This document shows positions 1 through 13,000 of a DNA stretch of 64,000 nucleotides, piece after piece (position 1 is the first letter of the stretch; each line of letters begins with the position of its first letter). The notes under the pieces were generated by a model. The model saw only the letters and a list, made by a program, of their open reading frames with translations, was not told where the DNA came from and did not search any database. Source of the DNA: Coprinus comatus (Eukaryota; Basidiomycota; Agaricomycetes; Agaricales; Agaricaceae); contig JAWPGT010000003.1 of assembly GCA_034638255.1 (NCBI GenBank), forward strand, positions 62,001-126,000, written 5' to 3'. The position numbers were made by a program, and so were the translations under genes.

Positions 1-3000
1 TCCTGTTTGATGTAGATTACTTAAGCTTTTCAGGGATCGTAATGTTGCTGGTACGTTCAGTCTGATTTCAACTTCCAATAACATTTATCAAAGACCTAAT
101 CAGTTTGGAATCGAGAACTTCTGTACATGGGAGGACTTCTCGCCCGTGCGGCCTATCAACTGGAGATAGTGTCCATACAAGACATTTGGAAACTAAACCT
201 TGAAATGTTGGAAAACAAGTTCCTGCCAGACATGCTGCGATCTTCTCTAATAGAAAAGGCAATCCATACCCTCAAGTTCTTTACGTTTCATGTTTCTACG
301 CCCTCCTCCGAGGTTGCGGTAACATTAGAGGGTGCTTTCTTTAAATGCGACTCATCTAACAAACTTCTTCTCATTTCAACACTGGGAATCCGTGAGGTTT
401 CTCAGATTCGCATACCTGACCCCGCATTCACATTTCTTAAACAACTTCCTCTACTTCCTGATACATTAATGGCCGAACCTATGGTTTTAACCCTACAGAA
501 CAAGGGAATGGTCAAGATGATTACTTTCCAAGATGTCCTTTCCGAGCTGAGAGCCCGTCCATTACCAGAGGCAGATATGGTAGCTTGCATGAAGTGGTGG
601 ATTTCTATATATAATGAGGCGCGTCTGGATGTCATACGACCTCAACTTCTGGAAGCTGCCCTTATAGTGGTTCCTGGCGCTACTGCTGACGACAAAATTA
701 TTCCCTTGCACACTATTCGAACTGTCCTCAACCAAAGAGTCCTCAATGGTTTACCTCCAAACGGCCCTTTACCTACCCACCTCTTACCAGTATCAATTAG
801 TACCCATTTCTCGCTTGACGATCTAAAGCATGCCTTCCCCTGGTCAGATCTCACCATTGAACTCTGGCTAAGCCACCTGTGCGATGCCTCAGTGAGGAAA
901 GTAAACGCTACCCATGACATAGAGACATCCCCTACATGGGCAGAAACAGTGTTATCTTTTATTGCACGTAATTGGAATAATGGGATCCCGATTCCGGCAA
1001 AGGAGAAGATCATACGCTTACTAGCAGAAAGAACCTGTATACCAACCTCCGCTGGCATGAAACGTCCCTCTGAAGCATATTTCTCCAGCGCCGACATCTT
1101 CCATGATCTGCCAATAGTACAGTTCCCATCTGGAACAACAGTAAAGGGTCCATTGGAAAGGTTGCTGCAAATCTTAGATGTGCGCAAGCATGTTGAACTA
1201 CAAATCGTTTTCAATCGGTCAGTACATTGACTAAAATATGTTACCACAATACTGACAAAGAATCAGTATGATAAAAACCAACGAGTGGACGATAAATGAC
1301 CTTACACGCTATCTGGTTTCTGTTAAATCAAGTTTGAAAGAGGAAGAACTTGAGCGATTGAGGTTGACTGCAGCTTTCCCCAAGGAATTTACATCTACAG
1401 AAGATAAAACTAGGCTACAGCGGGTTAGGGCGGATCAACTATACGAACCCCTGCCAACGTTTCGTGAACTGCAACTGCCGATTATTGATTGGGGGTCACA
1501 AACCAAGTGGCGCAGTAATTCTGACGAAGGTTAGTTTCCCCAACACACTAAATCTTTTACTAGGGACTTACGAACGATTCTAGCGCAATTTCTGTTTAGT
1601 TTAGGTTTAAGAAGATATCCGCCGCTACAAGACTTAATACAACTTTGCGCTAATCCCGACACCAAGGTATATTAGAATCCTACATCGTATCTTTAAATCC
1701 TCAGACCTTATTATACTACTTTACAGATTCGTAAGGTTGCGCTCAAGTATTTGGTTGATAACATCAACAGCAAGTACACGGACTATGACCCCGATAAATT
1801 TAGAGATCTCGCTTTCATACCAACACTAACACTGGAAGGGACAACTGAGTGCCTCGGGTCTCCAAGTCAGGTCTTCGCAAAACACGAATGGTCACATTTA
1901 GGGTTCTTGGTCCTTCACCCAAGTGAGAAGGACAACGCTGCCAAGTTGAAAATTAAGGAACATCCACCAACTCGTCAACTACTAGAGCTGGTTCAGAAAA
2001 GGCAGCCTGAAAGTCATGAGGTTGCACAGAAGTGGTTCAGCGTCTTATCTAGCAGAGTTTCTGGTAGATTGGATAATCATTTTCTCTCTTTCAATCTAGT
2101 CACTGACACTTATATTGTCAGACTTCTCTCGTTCGGAACTGCTGACACTCTCTGAGACGGCCTTTGTTCCCATATCAACTTCCCCGGGCGGTCCCACCCA
2201 AACAACAGTGAAATGGTTGACACCTACACAATGTTATCTGGGTCAACAAACCCAAGATAAATTCCACTCTAAACTATTCGTTTTTGTTAACTTTGGCACG
2301 GCAGGGAACGCATTTCTTACTGCTTGTGGGGCCAAACAAGAACCAAGTGTAGAGGAAGTTGCGAGGGTTCTTCTGGAAAATCCACATCACTTCTACGAAC
2401 TAGCACAAGGTCCTCAAAAGTAAGTCAATGCCAACGGAATCTCAGGGAGCTGGCTGCTCATTAACAGTAGCTTTTTGAATGAACTGCGAAATATTGCTGT
2501 CAATAGGAAGAACTTATCAAATCACACTATAACAAGACTAAAAAAAGCACCAGCATTACTGTGTTACCAACGAAAGACAGCAGGAAACAGGGTTGCTAAA
2601 CAAGGCACAGATGACTTGGAAGAGGATGAATGGGAAATTGGTTATGACCTAAAAGTCGCTGACCAGATTATCATCGCAGATGATACCAATGGTCATCAAG
2701 TTTTCAGCTCCCAGATATTCACAGCGCCACAAGAAGATATCATCGAAGGTACTTTGCTCCATCACCGACTGATAATGCAATATATCTTATGGAGAGTCAG
2801 CATTGTATCTTGACCTCGGTTCTCGAAGACTCAGTTCGATCGTTAAGGAAGAATATATTCTTGGAAACGAAATCGCGAATTCCAAACGAGCCCCTAATAC
2901 CAGGAAGTTGATATTGGAACGTCTGCCCATTTTTTTGCACGAACACAACCATGCTCGCACCAAGGTTTCTTTGGAATGGCTCCAGAACGATGGCAATTTT

Positions 3001-4622
3001 CGGGTTACATGTTTTGGTCAGATTAAGGTCAAAAAGAGTTTAACATACAGACAACTATACCTAGAGAAGAATCAAGAAGCATCAGCTGTTGCCCGGCGAA
3101 GTACATCTCGGGGAATTGAATTAATACTTGCCGATAATGCGGAGATTGATATGTATGAGTAAGTCTGTATGATCACTCCTCCCAGTGCTAATTAGTACTT
3201 ACCAGCACAAGGGTTGCAATGTGTCTAAACCGATTCATCTTTGACTCGCCTAAGGCTCATGATGCATTACTTTTTATGACTATATTATCTACGGATTTGA
3301 GAGCTCTAAAGCGTCGTGGATACAATGGTGCGTGTCAACTTCGAACCCCACCCTATTACCAACCTTATTCATTACAAGTGGACCGCATACTTCGTCAAAG
3401 AACCCAAGAAAAACAGGTAGAAGAAGCACGGGTAAGGGAGGAACATATAAAGCTGCTCTCTCAGGAACAACAGAAGTCTTCTGGGACAAACGAGAAGCAG
3501 GCCCTCCCGCCAAGTCCGGGTACTTCTCCTCTTGTATCAGATAGAGCACCCGCGACAGGGACTCAGACTATGTTTGACAAGCTTAAACAAAGGGTCAACG
3601 TGCTTGGTGGGTCCGGATCGAACAGAGGGCAGCTTTCCTCAGATTATACTAGTATCCGTGACACCCTTCTTCCTGGGGGGATGCCGGGTGGCTTCCTAGG
3701 AGGTATACTCTCACAAAGAACGAATGGTCCTGGAGTAACTCCTCTTTCAAACATAGGTTTGCTTCTTTCTCAGAGCATGTCGAATTTACACATTGATGCA
3801 CTCAAATACACACAGCTTCTAATATTGATATGGCCATCAAGGCATGCCAACCAGAAGCAAGCAACTTGTTGCATAACCGTCAAGAAATGCAGCACGTGAA
3901 AGAAATTGACAACGACGGTTACTGTGACATATCAGGGCATGCTCAAAACATGAGATCCATCGGTATGTTACCTTGAGATTGTAGGTTTATCACCTTGTTT
4001 AGGAGTACAATGAACAGGGAGTATGGGAAATGTGAAAATATTTGTGGCACAAGGTACGTATCACGGAACCATCGTCAAGTAATATTGGCTACATCTCACA
4101 TGTCGTTAATATTCAACCTATAGATGTGTCAGGAAAAGAAGCGCAGGACATCTTATCACAAAAGCCCGGTGTGATTGCAAGATTGATCCACATTATGACG
4201 TCACTCGCACGAGTCTACGGCCTCGATCTCGCGATGCTTCACATTTTCTACGACAACTATGGGTCGTTGATAGCCTTCAACCGAAATGGAAGCATCTTTT
4301 TGAATTTACGATATTATGAAGCCTGGCGTACGTACAGAAGCTCTGAGACTGCATCATACCTTGATTGTTCTTTCTTACAGATGATGGTGAGGTTCGTCAA
4401 GGAAAACAGGAAAACGCCCTAATTTCTTGGTAAAACATTTTGTATTCTTGAACACATAACCTCCTCCTGACGTGTAAGCTCAGGTATTTTACACTCGCGC
4501 ATGAAATCGCCCACAATCTTGTGCAACCGCACAATTCGGAACATGAATTCTATTTCTCTGCTATCTGCGAGAAATATCTTTTATCATTCTGTAAAATTAT
4601 GAGCCAGAACGAGTCTCCTTAG
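1..4622 (+). CDS. DUF3684 family protein (sacsin/HSP90-ATPase-like), 3' part
   Basis: Partial: the start and the expected N-terminal HSP90-like ATPase region lie left of the window. About eleven exons were joined by frame: introns at about 51-103, 1218-1260, 1530-1583, 1667-1726, 2064-2121, 2420-2470, 2749-2794, 3159-3204, 3328-3378, one or two between 3730 and 4005, 4054-4123, and two between 4325 and 4485. Recognisable DUF3684 stretches include RELLYMGGLLARAAY near 112-156, NELRNIAVNRK near 2478, LLFMTILSTDLRALKRRGY near 3268-3324, and SIFLNLRYYEAW near 4292-4324. The last exon carries HEIAHNLVQPHNSEHEFYF before the stop at 4620-4622, a zinc-peptidase-like motif. Biochemical function is unknown; in this family the N-terminal ATPase suggests a chaperone-like role. 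The frame is open through every exon, so the gene looks intact over what is visible. Family call is strong; function is inference. Confidence 0.85.
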
Positions 4623-4892
4623 TACATAGTAGTCTGATGTATCTTCCATTATATAAGCATTTGTCCGTGGGGAAACTCATTTAGGATCTCTATTTGGGTA
4701 GCAATCCCATCATCAAATACATACTTCTCAACACTCTGCTCAGCGAGCAGCATTCTTCGCATCGGATGACAACGCACTCCTTTCGAATCCAACATACATC
4801 CTTTTCTCTGATAAGACCCGTTTATATTGAGAGCATCTAACACACGCATACACCGCTATATATTGGTAGGTGTGCTCAAGTCATTTTTCACC

Positions 4893-5744
4893 ATGTACGG
4901 GCGGACTCACGATGGATATTATCAGTCGATATCTACAATGGCCTCACCTGCAACTATGTTACGCTCGCAATCAGAAATTTCTTTGTACCAGTCGAAGATT
5001 AGGCGCAAGCCAATCATGACATACAAATCTCCCTCCCCAACCGACGTGGATCCTTTCATCAAGTCCCCCATTATTAAACTTCGTTCAGTTTCGGAAACAT
5101 CCTCAGTGGAAAGCAATATTGCGAAAGGCTCTGGGCGTCAGAGGAAGAAAAGGTTGCACGATGCGAGTTATTCCCTTCCTCTCTACCATCCGCTAGGTGA
5201 ACTTGCGCTGTCGCTCCCTTTGCTTGATCCAACACAGCTTGGTCTCCCACTCCCAGTTATATCAGACGACTTGGACAAGAGAATCCAAAGCCGAGCTCGC
5301 CAGTCAACAATCAAAGCCCGCCATTCAAATGAAGGAGAGCTCACCAACACAGTCGTCACTTCAATTGCAATCACGGCTAATGAGGGCAAGCGTGGGAGCC
5401 CCCGAAAGAAACGTGTGGGAGTTGTCGGAAAACGCAGACGCAAAGACACTGATGATGGTGATGCTACATATCCTGCCAAACGTACACGGCAGACGCGGGG
5501 AGGAGACGACAATGAGGTTGATGTACCCACGAACGACGAGGGGACGCCGGAGGCGGATAGCCCGTTTGAGCGAAGGCCTGAACGGCGATCAGCTCGTTCA
5601 CGAGCCAAACGGCGTGATTCCAGTGATGTTGAATCTGTTGCTGCTGAACATGCCGTAGATGGAAAAACAAAGAAAGCTTCTACGGCACGTAGTACAAGCA
5701 CAAGCGAAGGTGGTGATTTGGAAGACGGACAACTGAAATCATGA
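4893..5744 (+). CDS. Hypothetical basic, low-complexity protein (283 aa)
   Basis: Single open exon. The start is placed at the ATG at 4893 (context cacc-ATG); an alternative in-frame ATG lies at 4938. No known domain was recognised. The N-terminal half has short Ser-rich phosphorylation-type stretches (SEISLYQS, SVSETSSVES) and a more ordered segment around SYSLPLYHPLGELALSLP. The C-terminal half is basic and acidic in turns, with runs such as SPRKKRVGVVGKRRRK that look like a nuclear localisation signal, then RRSARSRAKRR. It sits tandem to the DUF3684 gene, 270 bp downstream. Composition suggests a nuclear or chromatin-associated protein, but that is inference only. Confidence 0.6.
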   Translation: MYGRTHDGYYQSISTMASPATMLRSQSEISLYQSKIRRKPIMTYKSPSPTDVDPFIKSPIIKLRSVSETSSVESNIAKGSGRQRKKRLHDASYSLPLYHPLGELALSLPLLDPTQLGLPLPVISDDLDKRIQSRARQSTIKARHSNEGELTNTVVTSIAITANEGKRGSPRKKRVGVVGKRRRKDTDDGDATYPAKRTRQTRGGDDNEVDVPTNDEGTPEADSPFERRPERRSARSRAKRRDSSDVESVAAEHAVDGKTKKASTARSTSTSEGGDLEDGQLKS

Positions 5745-7002
5745 CAGAGGATATTGGAGACTGATATTTGAAAGTGTTCAAATATTGTGAATATTTGAAT
5801 GTTGTACCTTATGCAGTTCCGTGGCATTCAAAGAAAATCGCTGGATCCGTCAGGATACTATTTATTACCCTTAGCCTTGGCACATATTCCCGTGAAAATG
5901 CATCTTGCACAATTCAATTTTCTCTTGTCATTTCGCGAACCGCGGTGCGCAGAGGCGGACATAGGCGGCCAGATGATACACGAGCACAGGTCGTCATATG
6001 TGGCCATGTGTGGGGGAATTCTCCATGTGATACGAGGTCTGTCATACTAGGTCATACTGGAATCCTGGTTCCTGGTTATTACAAAGTGCCACGACAAGGG
6101 CTGGTCGTATTGACTTATTTCTTCCTCTCTTGTTTTACCGCCTGTCGGGACAAATAATACTGGGTCAATTTGGGGTCAATGAGGTCAATGCAAAGAAAAA
6201 GAAAACAAAGAAAAAGAAAAAGAATGTCAATGGCGGCCGTGTGATTACCATATTGATGGGATCTTCCCCTCCCCCGCTTCGCGTGCTTGTCATATCACTT
6301 TTAAAAAGTACCTGGAATAGCACGTGACTTCCCATTTCTTCATCAATAACCATGGCCATACGGCATCAACCTACGTTGGTACCCGACTCGTTGGTATTTC
6401 CGGAGTCCCTAGGTCATAGCTAATGATGCTCATAGGACTATTTTTGCAAGCTATTGATGACTGGATGCTGATGCCGAAAATTGACCCCACCACAAACTTT
6501 CAGGTTCGTTCACATGCCCCACGGGGCTCCACTAGAGACAGAAACACGGGATTGTACCATGAGAAATTCGGGGAAGGGGTAAGTTCCAGAAATGAAATCC
6601 ATCATTCTCCCGCTTTTGGTGATGCATCTATCTGTTGATTTTACAAAAAAACCTTTGGTAACAGTCTTGTGATCCAACTGATGAAGGTCTATCAACATTC
6701 TTGGCGTTCGAAGTGTCCTAACATATCCTAATATGGTCCAGTGGCTTCTTCTCTACGTGAGACATGTGCTTCGACGAAGCGTATTGGTTGCTGGTCAAGA
6801 TTCAATCTACGTTTCCTACTGCCCAGATTATCGGGGTCGGTGCAATCAAACCTGAATCAAACATCAATGGGACCTTGCATGATATTTCTGTTGGCCTACA
6901 TATACTCACAATGCCCCGTGTGTTCCCCTCCTTTCGATACCGTCTTTCTTCACCGGTCTGCCCTCTCGCCTGGTCCACTTTTTCCGGAGCTTGCGTAGGA
7001 CT
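5745..7002. other. Gene-free stretch between unknown gene and DUF3712 gene
   Basis: No convincing exon chain on either strand. It holds an A-rich purine run at about 6186-6226, which yields a spurious poly-Phe frame on the minus strand, and a pyrimidine-rich segment at about 6905-6990 directly before the next start codon, typical of a fungal core promoter or leader. Confidence 0.5.
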
Positions 7003-10000
7003 ATGGAGCAATCAGGCCCTGCGAGGCATAGTAGCGGCATCTATGACGCTAACTATGGTAGTCAACACAGTTTCTCGTCGGGTGCACAATTAAGAGGTAC
7101 GTTTCTAAATACATCCGCTGCATTGTATTGACGTGTTTTTGGAATTCAGAGCATGCAGAAAAACCTGCTGGTACAACGACAGCTGGTGGTGCACCCATCG
7201 CTGCCACTGGTGTTGCCACGGAATGGCACGACCAGCCAGACACTTCCCCTAAACAAGAAGAACCAAAGGTTCCCTTCTACAAGAAGCGTTGGTTCATCAT
7301 CCTCTCGATCATCAATGCCCTTCTTGGCATCGCCTTATTATTCATTATCCTGTACCCGGTCATCCGTGCTATTGCTCAGTTAGTCGTTAAGCGGAGTCAA
7401 ATTTCTATCGAACGGGCGGTCATCATGAATGCAAACAACGAAACGTGAGTAAAACTAAACATGATTTGGGATTTTGCTGACCTAATTTTTAGATTCGATC
7501 TATATTTGCAAGGCAACGTAGGTGATTTCGCGTACTATGAAGAATGTATGGCTCATGGGCTTCTTTCAGGTCACTCATACTGGTATTTTCTCTGCCAAAA
7601 TTAATTTCAATGAAGACGTGGAGATCTTCTGGCTGGACGATCCCGAAAACGATGGTACTGGCATTAAAATTGGTCACACTGGTCCATTAAGCGAACTCCA
7701 TGCTCACAAAAAGCGTGCAAAAATTGATCAGCTGCAAACTTTTACTATCGATGATCAGGAAGCTTTCATACAATTCACAAGAGCTATGATTACCCAACCA
7801 AATTTCTCGTGGCGGCTTTCCAGTAACAACTTGCGTGTTCAGGCACTAAAGTTCCCAGTCGCAAAAGGGATATCGTTCAATAAGCGAGTCGATCTGCTGG
7901 GTAGGGGTCCTCTGGGATTGCTCAGCGTGCTTACTTCTTATTATTCATAAATAGGCATCAACAGTTTCTCCGGGAATGTCGTACTCTTGGACTTCCAATT
8001 GCCCAGCGACAACCCAGCTGGCGGTCTTAATTTTGTTGCGTTGACAGAGTTGAACAACCAGAGGTATGTGAATCACTTGCAAAAGCCAAAACAGAAGTGC
8101 TCACCCCCCGCCCAAGTCCCTTTGCTCTTCAGCTCGGAACCACAGTTTTTGATTTGGTTTATGATGGTGTTCGCCTAGGTTCAGGCATGTCGACGAACAC
8201 GGTTATCGTGAGTAACCATATACGACGATATTGAACCATTATACCGACCGACCGTCTGTAGGACGCTGGCCTCAACAATATCACCCTCAGGGGTGTATTG
8301 GAGCCTATAACCAACCCCGATGACCTTGTAAAAGTTTCAAGACTGTTCACCAACTACCTCAACGGTGAGACATCGCCTGTTGTGGCTATTGGACGGTCCA
8401 CCCTCCAGGATGACGGAAGTACCATTCGATGGCTCTCTGAAGGTCTTCAGGCACTTCAGTTGAATGTACCCTTCAAGGCTTTTGTACCCATTGACCCCAT
8501 CCGCACGATTAACATCGGTGATATGGGTCTCACATTCACCCCGGAATCAGCTTGGACACCAGGCGTCGCAAGTAATACGATCCGCGCTTCTCTCCGTACG
8601 TATTTCATCTACCTTTGCCATATATCTTTACTTGAACTTGAAATTGATCCCTTGGTGCAGAATTACCCTTTGGTTTCAATCTGGGTATTGATCAGATCCA
8701 GAACGATTTCAATATTGTCAAGGATGGGGCTCCTGTTGCTGGCCTTTCAACTGTAAGATTACCTAGGTTCCACATCTCAAAATAGGAACTGACAACCAGA
8801 AAGCCTCTGGGTGCCTCAACGTCTTCCATCACCGTACTTGGGGAGACTAATACCCAAGGAACCATCGACATCGTTATTGCGGACTCGGTTCTCACTTGTC
8901 CCGAACCTCAGCATTCGGTCTTCTCTACTTTCAGTATGTATTGCCAACAAGATTTCTTTCTATATTTACTAATTTAAACCTTTCCCAGACGCAAATTTGA
9001 CTAATTCCGAAATCGCGGAGTTCCGACTCGTCGGCACCTCGCGAGCTATCGCCAATATGAGCATTGGTCAGATTACCTTGGATGGTATTAAGGTCAATGT
9101 ATCTACCCACTTGCTTGGTTTGCAAGGTTTAGCAGGAAGGACTACGATCGAGAGCGTCGATGTTGCCGGTGGAACAGCCGATCAAATCAATCTCAACATC
9201 AATGGTAACTCATCTTGCACTTTTTGGACTACTTAGCACTAAAACCTTTGTAGTCACGATTCAGAACCCCTCCAACCTGAACTTGTCCACTGGAGATCTG
9301 AGTGCGCATTGAATATTCGAAAATGGTTATTTATGGTATTGACTGACACTTTTCCTGTAGCGTTCCAACTCTTCCGAGACGGTGTTGCGTTGGGTACTAC
9401 CCTCCTCCCCAACCTCAACCTAACCATAGGCAACAATAGTATCTCAACAACATCTACATTCACAGTCAGTAGAATTTGAATGTAGATATTAAATCTCAGG
9501 CTGACAGCATTGTTATAGCCTAACGATAGCCCGCAAGGCCTCCAAACCCTGAACGACTTCGTTGGTCAAAGAGGTACATCAAATTATATTAGGGGATCAG
9601 CACTTATTAACACCCGATTCTTGTAGACGTTGAGCTCGTTATTGCTGGCTTTGAGGGCAGCACAGAAGTTGTGTCATTGGCAGAAGCATTCAACACACTC
9701 AAAATCAATGTCACACTACCCGGAATGGCCACAAGCCTTCTGGAAAGTGCCGCACTGACAGGTACGAGGCACATAAGAGTATTCAAGCCTGATTGCTGAT
9801 TACGTGACAGTGCTCTCGACGACTGGACGAGAGAATAACATCAGCCATGTCACTGTTTCTTTGAACAATCCTTTCAGTGCTCCTTTACGCATTACAAGGA
9901 TTTCATCCACTGTTACCTCGCACGGCATTCCACTTGGTTCCATCGAGACAGATACGAACTTCGAAGCCCCTCCTCTGACTGTGACACAATCGCCAAACCT

Positions 10001-13000
10001 TGAGCTCAACATGAACTTTGAACCCTCGGCATTGTTCACTGTTACTCGTGCCCTTGCCGTCGAAGCTGGCTTAGATCCTGCCCCATTGGATGGTATCGTT
10101 CAGCTTGGAGGTATTGAATATTTGTCAATCGCTGGACAGCCCCCTGTTAGGCGCCAGAGTTCGAGTGTCTTTGAGTAAGTAACAAGATCCCTCTACTTCA
10201 TCTTTAACTAACGCAAACCGTAGTGGATTTGATCTTACCACGTTCGTACAGACCGCCTTCCAGAAATTGCAATCAGACGTCGAGTTAACCACTGAGGTGT
10301 TTATTGGTAAGCTAAAAACCTTGTATGATGCGACATTGGTCTTAATCATTATACAGGCGAATACCGAACTACGCTGCAATATACCCAACTTGGTGTTCCC
10401 ACCGCTACTGACGATACGTTGAACCTAATTCTTCCTATTCTCGCTCAACCAATAGTTGAAAGGATCGTCGCCGGAGCTGGTCTTGGGTGAGTGGTTTCAC
10501 ATTGCATGATATATCCGATTTTTAACCTAGTTGTTAGAGTTGATACCGTTTTGATCACTGATCCCCAGCAAGAGGTCTTCAGTGAGTCACTGATTTTTGA
10601 AATACAGACACAATGCTAATTACTTAATTGAAATTAGACACCCACTTGACTGGTAGCATTAGCAATGCAGGACCCTGTGAGAATAATTTTTTACCCTTTC
10701 ATCATTTGAAATTGGCATACTGATTATGAATTATAGTCAATGCCAAAATTAGCTTCCCTTCTGGCCTCAATGTAGCATGGCAAGATCGTACCTTTGGTAA
10801 CATCAGGATGGCACCTGTTGACGTTATTGGGGATGCTGGAGCATCTCTTGATACAGGGAGCGTATTCAACGTCGTTGATGTTGGAGCTTTGACAGACTTC
10901 ACTAGAGTACATCACATTTTTATTATTATGAAAATTACTTACCTTGGTGCTCTAGGTTCTGTTGACCGAAGAATCCTTTGATTGGGCGATTTCTGGAGAG
11001 AACTTGACGGGTAAGGCTAACTTTGGCATATACTAGCTCTTGTACTCACTTGTTCGAATTCACACAGTCAGCGCCCTTGGTATTGACGTGCCCGGAATTC
11101 TCTTCCCAGCCAAGAGGGTCACATTGAAAGGTTTTAATGGTTTGAAGGATGGTGTCCAGATCAAAACCTTCGACTTGCCTTCCAATGATCCTGCTGGTGG
11201 TATCCACCTCACCATCGAGACGTCGGTGACAAACGTGCGTTTTTTAGATTCCCTTTTCCAAGTCATCCTAAGATGCTGAATGCAAATTATCAGCCTTCCG
11301 ATGTTGGTATTGAAATGAGTTCAATCGGTTTCAACACATTCTCTAGTGAAAGCATGATTGCCCCTGTCAGAAGCGCTGGTGGTGTTACCCTTGCTCCTCG
11401 CTCAACCTCTGATCTCTCATTGGTCGGTCGATTGGTACCTCAAGAATCATCTACTGGACTGGCAGAAGTCTCCAAAATCTTCAACAACTTCGTCGCAGGA
11501 AAGTCCAGTGACGTCTCTGTACAAGGAGATAGCGCCGGTTCCAGTGAAGTTACATGGCTCAACGAGGGTATCAGGTCACTAAGGGTGAATACCGTCTTAC
11601 CTCATCAAGGACCACAGAACATTATCAAGTCTATCGCGCTCAACAGGATGGACCTTCGCTTCACCGAGGCTACTGCATACCGCCCGTCCACGAGTAGCTC
11701 CTCAACCGATGCCGCTTTCACACTACCGTTCGGTTTCCCACTCGATATCAAGGCTCTCGAACAAACAATCACGCTCGGCTATGAAGGCACTACCTTTGCG
11801 GAATTGGCTATTCCCAAGGGCCCCAGCACAACGGATGTTGAGAATCGCATTATTCATATCACCTTCGACAACGTACCCATGGCTGCTTTTGACAATGCTC
11901 ATGATACATACGAACGCTTCCTCGCAGCGACAACGATCGGATCTACTCAGACAGTCAGGCTTGCTGGAACTGCTAATGCAGACGCAAATACGGCCGTTGG
12001 TCTTCTGGCACTCAGTGGAATTGCATTCTCCGTCGACAGTACCATTGAGGGTCTTCAGGGTCTCAACACAAGACCAGTCACCGTCAACAATCTTGATGTC
12101 ACCCAAGGCTTCTCCGACTACCTGTTAATCAAGGTCGACAGCACACTATACAATCCCAGTAACTTGACTATCGGTACAGGAGACGTAGCATTCAACCTCC
12201 AATTCCAAGACAAGAATTTAGGTAGTGCCAACATCCATGATATGGTTATCACACCTGGCGACATGGCTCCCGCGATTGACGTACACTTCTCCCCACAAGG
12301 AGACGCAGTCTCAGCTGGCCGTACCATGCTTCAGAATTATCTGCAGGGCATCAATGTCGACACTGTCATCCAAGGATCTACTGGTTCGACCAATATCCAG
12401 TCACTGAAACGGGCATTGTCTCAAATCCACCTTGCTCCGGTTACCATTCCTGCGCTTAACCAGACACTGATCAAGAGTGCCTCCCTTACGTTCCCTCTCG
12501 ATATCGTTGACACAGGAATTGCGACCACCTCTTTCACCCTTGACAATCCCTTCTCTGCTAGTATCAACCTGCAGCGTGTGGGTGCTGTCGCTAGTTTCCA
12601 TGGCGTTACACTCGGAACCATTGCCAACATCGATGCTTCTGCTCACCCAATTCGTGCAGAGGGTCATTCGGAAGTTACCTCACCTGGCCTACCACTCAAG
12701 TACAACCTTGATCCAGTGGCGACTATCTCTCTTTTGCGGGCAACATCTCAAGCAAACGGCGTTGACCTTGGGCCCTTGGACGCTATGTTCCAGTTTGTAC
12801 TCGACAACCCTGATTTTAAGCCTCCCGTAAAGACAACCGTGGACACCTCCCAACCTACATGTGTCAGCGGTAATCAATTCGACGCGGCTGGCGCTATTCT
12901 GAGATCACTTGCGGGTCTCCGAGTTGATCTTGCTGTCGATACTGGTGTGAAATTGGACGAGTTTGCTACAGACTTAACTTTTGAACAAAAGTCAGTGCCT

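Noticed and set aside
5183..5827. Minus-strand 214 aa frame opposite the unknown basic protein
   Set aside because: Mirror frame of the low-complexity basic gene at 4893-5744; no introns or domain of its own.
6165..6359. Minus-strand frame with a run of Phe
   Set aside because: Product of the A-rich tract at 6186-6226; no coding content otherwise.
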